Source: Populus alba
Lineage: Eukaryota; Streptophyta; Magnoliopsida; Malpighiales; Salicaceae
Direction: 5' to 3'
Length of the DNA stretch: 64,000 bases
Assembly: GCF_005239225.2 (NCBI RefSeq)
Contig: NC_133299.1
Span: 8,374,967-8,438,966 of the forward strand
How positions within the stretch are numbered: position 1 is the stretch's first letter; each line of letters opens with the position of its first letter. The position numbers and the translations under genes are program-made. Of this stretch, positions 46,525 to 58,387 are shown in pieces. A model generated the notes under the pieces. That model made no database searches. It saw only the letters and a list, made by a program, of their open reading frames with translations, and was not told the origin of the DNA.

Positions 46525-46812
46525 ATGGTCCGAAATAACTATGTATTCGCTGGTATATGCATTACTTTAGTGTTGTTCGTGCATTTCACGTTTTTAGGGA
46601 GCATCGGATTTGAATTTTTTTATTCGCATGTAAGATTCCTGTTTCGTCCTCCTTTGTATGTCACGTATTCTTCTCCTCAAGTCCCGGATTTGCCCCTACA
46701 TGATAATAATAATAACAACAATAATCTTGTAATTGCAGCCCTGATTCAAGCAGCAATGATGGCCCGAGCGCTAAACCTTAGCTTAATCTCCTTTTTATCA
46801 AAGCAGAGGTAG
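46525..46812 (+). CDS. Possible small membrane protein, unrecognised
   Basis: A 95-residue frame starts MVRNNYVFAGICITLVLFVH. Residues 7-27 are hydrophobic and could be a signal peptide or membrane anchor. A run of seven Asn follows a central Pro- and Tyr-containing stretch (FRPPLYVTYSSPQVPDLPLH), and the end has AALIQAAMMARALNLS. I do not know this protein, and there is no proven promoter or splice structure. The frame stays open through a non-repetitive region, which is mild support. The chance-ORF alternative is strong. Confidence 0.25.
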   Translation: MVRNNYVFAGICITLVLFVHFTFLGSIGFEFFYSHVRFLFRPPLYVTYSSPQVPDLPLHDNNNNNNNLVIAALIQAAMMARALNLSLISFLSKQR

Positions 46813-47500
46813 ACAGACATGTACAGAGATTACCTTTTGATTTTCTAGAAGCAGAAGAAAAGGCGGTAGCTTGTGGGTATCAAATCTAATTTATTTTATG
46901 TTTATGTTGCTTTCTATAGTCTCTTCATTATTTATAATAGTTCTTTGCTAGGATATAGAGAGAAACATAAAATAAATTAGTTTTTTTTTTCCCCTCTCTT
47001 GTCTCAACTACCTTCCATCTTCTTTCCATCCTATTCAATGCTGTCAAATCCTAAGCAGATGCAGAACCCTAAAAATTCAAGACACGATCTGTCAGAAGCA
47101 GCCCGCAGAATCTGCTCAATGATCAATTTCTATCCAGCCACGTGACCTTAGCCAGAACTGCATTACCAAGCCAAATCCAATTTCTTTAGTTGGGTGGTAA
47201 GTATGCTGCATGCTATCAATGTTACACATGATAAACAAATTTTGAAAAGACTTTTTGTCAAACTTTGCATCATTTAGGATAAACAAGACAACAATTTCCT
47301 AAGCAGAGGCACTAAAACCTTCAATATACAACATGTTGTGACCGGCGGAAGCCATGGATCAGGCTCTAGATTGCTGGAGGCAATGGAACCATGGATTCAT
47401 TAATGTGCAGTACAGTGTAAAAGATGGCCAAGCAAAAGTCAAAAGAGGTCTTTTGTACGAGCAGTGAAGTTCCCTTTTCGCAATGCCTGCATCAATCAGC
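46813..47500. other. 3' flank of importin alpha-9
   Basis: This should contain the importin 3'UTR (just left of 47501). No other gene is supported. Confidence 0.4.
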
Positions 47501-50500
47501 CTACTCGTCAAGACCATAGTCCTCGCCAAAGTATCTATCAACTAAAGCATTTGCCAAATTTCTCAGGTCTTCATTCTCGTGAAACTGAAATCTTTCCATG
47601 GCATCAATACCATCCTCTCGCTCAACAAGCTTCGGGCCCTCGCCATTTGGCATCCCCCTCAAGACCTGCATTGACAATGTATAGATGAATGATGATCAAA
47701 AAGGTTTGGGTGGGTCATCAAGTGATAATATGTTGAATAAAAAAACCCACGTTAGACTTCTAAAAAAAAATTGAATTGAATTTGTTGCTCGCATGTAGTT
47801 TTATGGACAAGAAAGGAAATCTCACGAGTCACCAAACCAATCCTAGGTTCATATCTTAGCAATGGGAAAAATAGCTTAATTTTTTTCAGTAACTAGAAGC
47901 AAACCATAAAGCAATAAACAACGCAATCTTTCTTGATGTAAAGTCACATACAAATAGATACATTTACAAGGAACTGTTTCCTTACCAGCTCCATAAATTG
48001 AAGACCTAGTCTTGCAGCCTCAGTATCGGCAGATCTAACCAAGTCAATAAAACCAGGAAGGCATCCTCTACCAACAAGGGAAACCAGGTGCTCTGAGATT
48101 AAATTTGGCTTTCCATCGCCTTCTGTTGGGGCAACACAGAGATTACCCAAAACGTATGCTACTTCCTTTCTTATATCAAAAGGTGCAGTTGAAAGTAAAC
48201 GCAGTAATAAAGGCGCAGCCTCGCTAGAATATATCAACTGCTTGTGCTCAATCGAACCAGCTGCAATGTTAGATAATACCCAAGCAGCTTCCTAGAACAA
48301 CGGTAAAAAATTCCAGTAAGAACAAGTTATAAAGATTAATGTCAAAGTGATTAAGACATGCTAACTCACCTTCTTCAAGACTCGGTGCTCACTCTTCAAA
48401 CATTTTACTAGGACCTCAATGACATTATCTGAGTTTCAGGGAAGTTCATATTTTAGAAATGGAAGACTAAACTTGCCCAATTTAAGCAAGAGAGGTATTC
48501 CACTGACCTGTGATTTCACACCCAGGAAGAAGAACAGCAACTATTGTGTGTGAATCACCGGCTATTACATTACCTAAACTTCGTAAGACCTGGATAGGAA
48601 ATTACTTGTCAAATTATTCAAAGACAAGGAAATATTAAATTTATATACATCCCAAATCCATTTGGCAAAGCATCACATAACTTGATTAAGGCATGGTTGC
48701 TTTAGCCAGCTAGTTATTTCATTAATATCTTTCGAAATTATTGAAATAGCAAGAAAATGCAAATTTGTAAAGTTTCCAAATCAACTGTCTGCTTTAAGTA
48801 TACAAATGCTAATTTCCATATTGTAAACAACAAAATAGTAAAACAATAGTGTTAAGTTAGGTTTAGTTTTAAAGAGCTCTTTTTTATTCTTTTTCCTTTT
48901 CTTCTAGTCTTTTGAAAGAATTCATTTTCCATTGAACTACAAGAATAAATCAAAGTTCACACCATCATTTTTTTATATATATAAAAAAAGATCAAACTGA
49001 GGAACTCACTGGACTGGGTTTTTCAAGACAAAAGCATTACCAGCAATTGGCTTAAAATTTAGAACCCCATAAAAAATGTATTTCACATATTTTCTACACA
49101 TTATAATGTGCCACTACATGACATTATATTCAAAGTGACAAAATAAAGATTTATGACAACAACATTGATCAACAAAAGCCATGTAAAATCTCATATTGAA
49201 TGTACCGGAATAAGCAATTGCAAGCTATTTGATGATGCTAATCTTTGTACAAGCAGCTGAAGGGCATCACTTTTAACCAGCATACTGGTAGCAACATTCG
49301 AAAGGGCTGAGAGATACACAACCACCCATGCTACTTCAGTTGCCAATTCCTCATCCCTGAATTCAACAAGTAAATACTACTTTAAACTTGGGTATAAATT
49401 TTCTAAAAAACTGAATAAAATTATTTCAAGAAATGAGAATTATTCCCCAGATCAAAGAGAAGAGAGATGAGAGATGGTAATATTGTCCCATATAAGATAT
49501 AAGGATGGAGCTATAAGACAACAACTTGCAAGGGAATTCTACCAATAAAAGAAGGAAAAAAAAAACTAGCAGAACCTTAGAAACAGATTGCCATTTTTTA
49601 GTAACTTAACTACAACTGATTGCAGCAAGAACACTACCATCACGATTCTTGTGTTCTAAAGTATAGTCTAATAAGCTAACCAACAAAAAGCAAAACTGAT
49701 TGTTAGGTACCTTTTACATGAGATTCTTCAACAGAGTATAAATTTAAACTTGTAAGAGAAAAGGAAAGGACAATGATATGAAGCAAATCTAAAATAAACA
49801 AGCAATTGCAGATATTGGAACAAGAGTGTGGCATACATGATGTAGAAACTTTTATAGGCCAACCATGGGTATATGCCATGAAGCAAAAGTGAAATTTGCA
49901 TGAGCTGCTTGTTGATGAACAGCACCTTGTGTACCAAAAACTGAGCTTTGAATGATTAACGGGATAGAAGATAATCATTGAGAGCCATTTTTCAAATGGC
50001 TTAAGAACCAAATCACAAATTCTTATCAAGTGACTCATGTCAACTAATTGCCATTTTTTCAAATGGCTTAAGAACGACTATCACCTAAAATGTGTTTTCC
50101 TCATAAGGAATTATTTTAAATGGTTCCTGGTCATGAGGGTAAACCTCTACATAGATTTAACATGCATTAGAAGAGGGAATAATGTTGAAAAAAACAGAAA
50201 GATACTAAAATATTGATCAGATTGTAAACATGGACAGCCACCTTGGTCACCACAAGGCTTAAAGAAAAGGGCACAGCAGAAAATTCAAAAAAGGCAGTCC
50301 AATTTTTTTTTAATGACAATGATTGATTGACACCACGTACGCTTTTCTTAAGTGCCGAAGAATTGCATCTAGAACCCCATCAACTCTAATGAGTTCTGTG
50401 GCAGCTTTATGATCTGGTCCCTGCATTCAAACACACTGAACCTATGCTGTAAATGAAATTTTAGCACACAAGCATAATGATGTGGATACGAATATATCAG

Positions 50501-53500
50501 ACAATGAACTTATTATGTTTATTACCAAGTCAACAGGTGCTTTAATCACAAGAGTGGAATAGGTACAATAGGCGCCTATCACCCTAATAGTGGAAGGGAT
50601 ACCTTAATCACAAGAGTGGCTCAGGACCTATTCCTTCAATTGAAGAGATCAGGAATGCAATTGATCGAGGCAGAGAAATTTAAAGCTTGTTTAGGAAAGC
50701 CTAGAACTCAACAACTGATGAAGCAGATGTTGTCACAGAATTGTAGTGCATGCCATACGCAAACTCAACTCCAGGTTTGTAGGTAAACAAAGAATTTTAA
50801 GTATCTTTGAAAAAACCAATATGATACTAGAATAAATGAATGAAGGCATAAGAGTGGGACTGTAGGTGTTGTATTTGCTGAAAACTAATTGATAACTTTG
50901 TACAACTAACAGATATTTGAAAACAACATGATAACCTATTAAAAAATAGGTATTAACATTTAGCATCACACTGGGGTTTCTACAAACTGCACCTATGAAT
51001 TATCTGGCATCACATCTAAGAAAATATTGCATGATGCACCAACTATTGAAGGCATCTCACCACATAAAACACTAAATCCTAGCAACATTCTGGCTTGTAA
51101 CTTATTTTCCATTTAAAAATGAGATCCCTGCATATAGCCTCTCAAAGTTGGTTCGAACTTATTTTCCAATAAAAAAGAGATCCCTGCATGCAGCCTCTCA
51201 AAGTAGATTACTTGTAAAGGAGCCTCCGAGTTGTTGACAAAAGAACTAACATCTCTAGGGGATGACGTTCTCTTTGGGACATGTTTCTAATTTGTCAATA
51301 GCATCATAAGCCAAAAGTGACAAACACATGCACAAGTTGTTCATAGTGATAACGTTCAAAACCTTGATTAAGTTTGACAATGCCCAAGCAGCTGTTCTCA
51401 CAGTTGAACCCTTGTTTGGCAGCATCATTCTTGCAAGAGGTGGTAAGGCACCTTGACATAGCAAAACACTTCTCAACTCTTCTCCTTCACCAGCAACATT
51501 TCCCAATGCCCATGCGCACTGTTCAGCCACAGGTACGGAACTCTTTTCTACACAGAAATGCAACTATAAATGCCAAACCAAAAGTAGCATATCGATCCAC
51601 TAAAGTTTCAAACAAAAAACAAGGAAAAGAAAAACTAAACATATGCCCATGAATTACTAGGCTACAGATTTCAGAATTAATAAGTTTTGGGAAATGAATG
51701 TTTCAATTCTCTAAGTTAAAGTGGCATTTTCTTATAACTCAGAGTTACCTCATATTATTGTCCCAGTATGGGCTCAAATCACCACAACCAACATACATGT
51801 ATCATAAAGTATCAAGACAAGGAAGCAAAAAAAAAAAAACATTATTGACACTGAAAAGGATGCACCAGCTGTCACAAACCTCCAAGATGTGCAATAAGCA
51901 GTGGTAAAGCAGGCAATAATGCTTTTGTTTCTTCTGGTTTTCCAGCTGCAATATTTGTAAGGCACCATGCTGCCTCAAGTAACTGCAGATAAGATGAATC
52001 AGTGTTTGAATTTACATTACTCATAAGAAGCTGTACCTTTTAAATTTTGTTCCTAGACAAGGTAGGTGGATAAGAATCAATGTATTTCTCTGACAAGCAC
52101 TGAGCATTCATTCAACATGCATTGCAATTTAAGAAAGAAACAACTAGTAGACTATTAGAACCTAATATAGATAGAGATCCCACCCACACCCCACACGTGA
52201 CCTTTTAACTAAGGAGAACGATTCTTTTTAACTGAACAGTTTCATGTATCAATAACTGATCTGGAAAAAGAAAAAAGAAAAAAACACCATCATTGGACCT
52301 GTTCATCTGGAGAGCCAAATGAGAGACACTGCACAAGCAAGGGGATTGCTCCAGCTTTAATAGCAGCTTCAACAGGAGGGAATTCAGATTTTGACAGCAA
52401 ACGTCTCATCTCCCGGAGGGCACCAACTAGCTTCTGCATTGCACCTTTTCCTCTGAAGGTTCAAGCATAGAAATGTAAAACAAATTCGAAAAGGACTTAG
52501 AGATTCGATGACACAACATGTTTATGAAAAGGAGAGGTATGGGCTGAAAACAGAAGAAGAAAACAGAGCTTGGATTCATGTCTCTCAATGCCAGAACAGT
52601 TAGGAAGCTATACGTATATATTCATTAGCAATGACATTAAGCAAATGTTCTTCAAACATTTTCCTGATCCTTATGATACATTTCCATATGAAAATCCAGT
52701 TCCCAGTAGCAACAGTTTATGGCATCGAGCTTCCCAAAGTTTAATCAAACATGGTTATCATTCATCACTGATCAGTATATCTCAAAATTTTATAGTTCAT
52801 ACTTCTATACCCAATCTCTCATATCCACTTAAAATGGAAAGCTAGCCTCTACTTTATTTTGAGCAACCATGAATTATATAAAGGCATCAAACTTAGTAGT
52901 CAGTTTATTAAATTATTCCCCGAAGGAAATTAATATGCATTACTCAAGAAAACCTGGCGGATAGCATAGTCCTGATTAGCATATCATTGATAACAAGAGT
53001 ATGAAAATAGGTATAGGTTTTGGGAGGGTGTAAGCTGCGAAAAATCTATCAAAAATTACCCCCACGAATCCACAAACACATGCAGGGCATTTGTTTTCAT
53101 TTCACTAACATTCCCCTAAAATCCCCAATTTTTTATACTCATCTTAACCATCAGAGTTATGATACAGGAACATAACAAGAATGAGCATCTGCATACCAAA
53201 AAAAAACAAAGGTTCTTCTCTAATTGAAAACAAAGAAGGTATAAAGTTTAACATACTGAAAAGAAACAGCAGACTTCAACTCTTCAACTGCCGACAAAGT
53301 TTGAGCCTCCAAAATGGATTGCTCTTCATCAATTATCATGTCATTTTCAATACACATGTCACTATCATCACAACTAGGACCCACTCTACAAAGACGCTTC
53401 GCACGCACCAACGATTCTCTCCTTTCCTTCCCCACCGCCACCGCATTTTGCCTCCTCCTATGCGCCGCAACATTACCACCTACCCACAGCAAAATTAAAT

Positions 53501-53739
53501 ACGCATCCAGTAATATGTGTATTTATATGTAAATCCTTGTGCTGAATCAAATTAACAAGTCTGTTCGGTAGAAATGATTCTACAAAAGTTCAATTTTTTT
53601 TCTCGGCAACCAAACAGAACAGTAGAACGATTTAAAAAAACAAAAAACTAGTTATGAGGGAGGAAAAAAGAAGAGAGAGAGACAAACCTGAAGACTTGAT
53701 AGGGTCTCTTTGGTGAGGATTCAATCCATCTTCAGCCAT
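47501..53739 (-). CDS. IMPA9: Importin subunit alpha-9 (nuclear import receptor)
   Basis: Eleven exons in transcript order: 53739-53688, 53479-53257, 52452-52299, 51982-51880, 51547-51363, 50420-50341, 49356-49206, 48589-48508, 48428-48370, 48291-47986 and 47665-47501. All are GT-AG and join in frame to 519 residues. The basic N-terminal part (AHRRRQNAVAVGKERRE) takes the place of the importin-beta-binding region. Armadillo repeats follow with the groove pattern W...N, for example AAWCLTNIAAG, CAWALGNVAGEG, AAWALSNLIKG and AAWVLSNIAAGS. In VAWVVVYLSAL the Asn is missing. The protein should bind nuclear localisation signals and, with importin beta, carry cargo through the pore. Sequence and ending (YFGEDYGLDE) fit Arabidopsis IMPA-9 (At5g03070), a divergent clade of the family. 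Confidence 0.95.
49984..50075. repeat. Repeated short hairpin in an importin intron
   Basis: 'gccatttttcaaatggc' followed by 'ttaagaac' occurs at 49984-50008 and again, with one extra T, at 50050-50075. Each copy is a near-perfect hairpin (GCCATTT with AAATGGC). Both lie in the intron between the sixth and seventh exons. Confidence 0.7.
51101..51212. repeat. Two-copy 57-bp tandem repeat in an importin intron
   Basis: 'cttattttcc' then 'gagatccctgcat' and 'agcctctcaaagt' occur at 51101-51157 and 51158-51212. It lies in the intron between exons five and six of the importin gene. Confidence 0.75.
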
Positions 53740-54129
53740 TTTTTTGTATTGCTTTTTTCAGTGAGGTTTTTGAATTTGAAGAAAAAGAGAGAAGAGCGCA
53801 AACAAAAACCCTTTACAAATTGCAGGGATTTTCTAAACTTCACGCGCCTTCGATTGAATTCTATTTATTTCTTAGCAAATTGCAAAATAGCTCCTTCTTT
53901 AATTTAACGCGGAGCACCCGTAAAAGTTTGATATGTTTCTCAAGCCCCTACAAATCTTCTTTTTTTTCAATTTATTTGAGAAACCTTGGATGGATTTTTC
54001 TCTTTTATAAAAAATTCTATGAACTCTACCTTGTACTTTGGTTCTGTTATAGTTTTTTTTAACTTACTTATCCGTGTTCGGATTAAAATTTAATTTTTAA
54101 CGAAAAGAATATACGAGCTCTGTCATTAC

Positions 54130-54160
<31 letters not shown>

Positions 54161-55480
54161 ACTCTGAACTCAAGAATTGTATATATTTATTTAATAAAAA
54201 AAAATCAATTATATAAAATTTTAAAACAATTGTTAATAATAATTAAAGATTAAATAAAAAAAATTAAATGATAAATACAAATTAAGAGATTTAGCCCATA
54301 CCTTAAGGAGCTCTTTAATATTTTTTTAGTTATTTATATGTCAATAACTTTTTAAGGAAAATAACAATTTTAATTCTATTGAAACAAAATAATTTTATAG
54401 TATAATTTTTCCTTTCTTATTCAGTTTTTTTTTCATAAAAATAATATGACTTTTTTTGTTGTGTTCTTTATTCAGTAAAAATGAAAATAAAACGCAATGA
54501 GAACAATCATCAAAACATTTTGAAGGATTGAAATATAGAGGAAAAAAAAAAGACATATCTCTAATTAAAAATTAAAAAAGGATAAAAAAAGAAAAAGAAG
54601 AATACCTTTAATATACATCATGTTGTTTAAAATTCTTAAAATAATGTTAAGATAATCTTGATGTAAACATATTAAAATTATAATAATAATGCACAACTTG
54701 CGCATCAGCGTGTTAAATATCTTGCTAATGCTATTAAACCTGATTCATCTACCATGAGAGATGATGTGTGCTTTGCTCTGTTGGCATGGCTTTAACCACT
54801 TTAGAAGACTAAAAAGTCGGTCTCAATTTTTGTTAACCTAAAAAACTTGTTTTAAAACTTTTTTTTCACTTCAAAATACCTAGAAAACGCATATAAAACC
54901 TTAGGACACCTATATATATAACCTCAAACACTACATTAAGACACCTTCCTGTTTTAATGTCTTTTGTAATCGTAAAATATAAAACCATTCTATCAACACC
55001 AAGCACTTTCTTTACAAGCTGCCTAATCATGGTAGCATCTTTGTTCTAGGACGTCCCGGATAGAGCGAAGCACTTCACCAATCTAATTTGGGAAATTTTG
55101 ATAGTTTTTTATCGGACTCAGCGGCTTGACCTGGAAGGAAGGCTCACATCACACAATCATGAAATAAAAGGGTAACATTAACAAAATCCAAATAGTAGAG
55201 GGGCTAACCAGACCATTTAACAAAAAAAAAAAAAAAAAAAAACCCCTTCGAGAGGGGTTGGGTTTTTTTCTCCACTCAGATTTGATCCAAAAATAATGTG
55301 AAAACTACTATAATATTGTCCAAACGATCCAGATGTTCAGTACGTATCATAAAGCATATCATATAAGAGGAGGAAAACTACTATCATGTAATAAAAACTA
55401 CTATAGAAACATCACAAAACAGTAAACTTCTAAAAATCAGGTATAAAATATTTATGCTTTCTGTGGTTTTTCCTTTCAGC
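53740..55480. other. Promoter of importin alpha-9 and AT-rich intergenic DNA
   Basis: The first 150 bp upstream of the start codon should carry the leader and core promoter, without a clear TATA box. A TA tract lies at about 54133-54160. About 54680-55060 reads like an LTR fragment but could not be paired. An A-run lies at about 55220-55242. Confidence 0.35.
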
Positions 55481-55739
55481 ACAGCCGAGCTCTAGTATGA
55501 CAGACGCTCATCCTTGCCAATATAAAGCAATCTAAACTGTGTACCAGCTCTTCCAGTTGGCAGCTTCCCTTGTGAGCTCCCGAATAGAACGATTCGAAGA
55601 AGAATTCCAGTTGCCCAATCGTGTCATTCATACAAGGAAAGGCACTCCTGAATGCATCTTTGGAGCTGTCAACCAGCAAAATGGAGCAATAAAAGCATTT
55701 TCAATGAAGGGCATAGAAATCAGAAATTGCCATAAGAGG
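55481..55739 (+). other. Exon-like segment with good splice signals, unrecognised
   Basis: On the + strand 'gtggtttttcctttcag|CACAG' is an excellent 3' splice site. 'CATAAGAG|gtgagt' 259 bp later is a perfect 5' splice site. The segment between is much less AT-rich than its surroundings. A + frame from 55539 (LFQLAASLVSSRIERFEEEF..) stays open through the 5' splice site. The minus strand is also open (55476-55679), with LVDSSKDAFRSAFPCMNDTI. I recognise neither. It could be an exon of a non-coding or decayed gene, or part of a long 3'UTR of the gene to the right. Confidence 0.35.
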
Positions 55740-56292
55740 TGAGTAACTAGATAGTAGATTTTCTTTTGTGCAGTTATATGCAAGACAAACGAACACACAC
55801 AGCACCTCAGAAGCACAGTTCTAGCATTGATTTGGTACTCATGATAGCTTGGCACAGATATGCACACTTCACAGCACCACATGAACTCAATTATAAGTGA
55901 AATGTTTAGTAATCATCATAGCACACCACACACGCACGCTTTTTTAATGTTCCTGTCCTTTTATCACACATTCAGGTTTGCATCCTTGTTTCAACTATCC
56001 GATGAGCATGCTACTTCTTAATGATTCAACCCTGTGAAGTACTCATTTTATTCTTCCTGTCTTGTTACCCAACATTCAGCTTGACACTCTTGTTTCAATA
56101 ACCTATGATCATGCTAGTTAATCATTCAAACATTGAATTCATTTTAACAGTTCCTATCTTGTAATCTCATATTTGGCCTGACAGCCTTGTCACTACCCCA
56201 TGAACTGCTACTATAATTATTTGACACCAAGATTTCCCAGCATATCCAATTCAATGAACATGGTAGACCTTTTCCTAATCAACATGAAGATG

Positions 56293-56332
<40 letters not shown>

Positions 56333-57718
56333 GAAATTCTATTAAAATGTGGCAGGCCATGTAAGTTTGTTTGCAAAGTAAACTATGTTCTCAAATTTGA
56401 GATAAGTGGAATGAGTTCCAAAATATTAGCATATGGATATTCTGTCTTGCTCAAATTTAATCTTTCTTGATTTAACCTTTGAGTATTATTTCTTCAGAAC
56501 AGATTCCGACTAACGAGAGATTAAAAGCAGGTGCTAGCATTCTAATATAATAAATCCAGATGTGCTCAACTCAACAATCTCAACTATCACTCAAAATATA
56601 CAACGATGACTTCATGCCCTGCTTACATACAGTCTGGAACTACATTTTCATCTAAAGGGCACTTCAACATTACAAATACTTACAAAAAGGGCTACATTTG
56701 ACACTGGAGAAACTTAATGTCATCTGAGGCCACCAGAAAAGCTTACGGTTGGGGAGGGGGGGACATCAGCAAAGGAAGAAAGGGAGAAAAAGAATCCTTC
56801 AGTGAAAACTATAGAAAGGTTAAAAGTCATATAAATTTTTCTAGCATTTTCTTATTCTAAGAGAGGAGAATAGATTTTCCTATTGCATAGCTTACAAATC
56901 CCAAGCTTCTCATTGAGTGATCAAGCATATGGGACTATCCTAGGAGAACTTATCCCTTACACTGAAAAGAATCAAGTGTTAAGGGATAAATGTATTAGAA
57001 TGGAAGGGCTTCTGGAAAGGGATTAACTTATGAATCAATTAAGCCAACAAGTAGGAATAGTGCCATTGTCATCACAGTGAAATGAGATAATCAGGCGGGT
57101 GTCAAGGAAAGCGCGCCCAATACAAAAGCTAAAATGCAGGATGGAAAACATGAACCACATCAGTTTTTCAAGACTGATAATCAAGGGATTACATCTTCTA
57201 GCATCACACAAAATGGCGGTCTGATGTGGAATTTACACTCGTGAAAAATTGCCACATAAATGCTAACAAGTTCAATTCTCAATAGTTAGAAGTGTCATCA
57301 ACAACACAGCGCAGCTAGATGGATGTACCATACTGCAGGGAAAAGTATCTTACACAGTCAGACTGTATTTTACTCTCTAGAGTTTCCCTAGCGCTTTGTG
57401 TTGTTCCTATAGACAAACTCTCAACAGCTGTTTCTTTCTTTCTTTCACGCCAAGTTAATAAATCTTCTCGTGGTACACAATGGTTCACTGTAAAACAGTG
57501 AAATTGAGATAGCAGCAAAAATATAAAGCTGCTGTTTCTAACCTAATAAAAAATCTCAATCAAATTCACAAAAGTCAGTGATCTGAACTAAACATTAACA
57601 ATAAGCACGCATGGCACTAAAAGAAAAAAAAAATCAGAATTTAAACAACCAGCAAAAAGCCAAATTAATAAAGATCAGATTTCACTTACCCAGAAAAATA
57701 TATTCAAAACTAGCCAAA
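55740..57718. other. Intergenic DNA between the exon-like segment and LPP-gamma
   Basis: A TA tract lies at about 56296-56328. The composition between 55900 and 57600 is moderately AT-rich and lacks recognisable frames. The 3'UTR of the LPP-gamma gene lies left of 57719 and its extent is unknown. Confidence 0.4.
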
Positions 57719-58387
57719 TCAATCAGCTTTGGCATCCATATTCTTTCTAGCAGCTCTTGCATTTTCATACTCAAACTTCAAAACATTCTTAATATGGGAA
57801 CTATCCTTCACATAAAACATCCTTCCAAACATACTCTCCTCAATCATCGGAAAATACTCAGAAATCACATTAGTCACGACCCAATACCACCCGGCCCCAA
57901 GAAAAAACCCTAAAACAGCCCCAGCAAAAACCTGGGCAACCGTATGATACCCTAAATAAACCCTAGAAAACATGGTCAACACAGCTAATGACCACGGAAA
58001 AAAATTAACAGCCCAATTATTCTTAATCTCCGACAACCCAATTCCATCAAGGGTCAACAAAGTGAAATAAACAGCGAAAAAGAACATGTACTGTGAATGG
58101 CTAGAAGGCCAGCCAAGAGAATCACACATGTCAAGAAGAGCACATGTTTCAGGTCGGGCTTGTTTGACGAATGTTTTAATGATTCCGTTGATGAATTGAG
58201 AAATAAGAAGACCAAGAGCGAAAAACATGCCATGGAGTTCACGACGGAATATGAAGTGGGTGAGGAAACCGCCTAGACTTATGAAGACAGGGATCAGTGA
58301 TACCCATGCTAAGCAATGGCCTATTTGGTCTCCTTTTTGGTAGCGAACGAGAGTGAGGGTCACGGCTTTTAGTGGCGTATTAGACAT
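57719..58387 (-). CDS. LPPG: PAP2-type phosphatase, LPP-gamma / dolichyldiphosphatase-like
   Basis: A single exon encodes 222 residues (Arabidopsis LPP-gamma has about 226). The three phosphatase motifs are present: KTFVKQARP (71-79), PSSH within SLGWPSSHSQ (94-97) and SRVYLGYH (141-148). In the third, the usual following Asp is Gln (HTVAQ), as in dolichyldiphosphatases. About five hydrophobic segments (27-47, 50-73, 99-118, 126-147, 150-175) make it an integral membrane enzyme. Related proteins remove phosphate from phosphatidic acid in plastid membranes or from dolichyl diphosphate in the ER, and sequence alone does not decide which. No transit peptide is evident. I chose the ATG at 58387. 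The longer upstream frame contains a Lys run from a poly-A tract (58417-58436) and is not credible as protein. Confidence 0.93.
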   Translation of the reverse strand: MSNTPLKAVTLTLVRYQKGDQIGHCLAWVSLIPVFISLGGFLTHFIFRRELHGMFFALGLLISQFINGIIKTFVKQARPETCALLDMCDSLGWPSSHSQYMFFFAVYFTLLTLDGIGLSEIKNNWAVNFFPWSLAVLTMFSRVYLGYHTVAQVFAGAVLGFFLGAGWYWVVTNVISEYFPMIEESMFGRMFYVKDSSHIKNVLKFEYENARAARKNMDAKAD

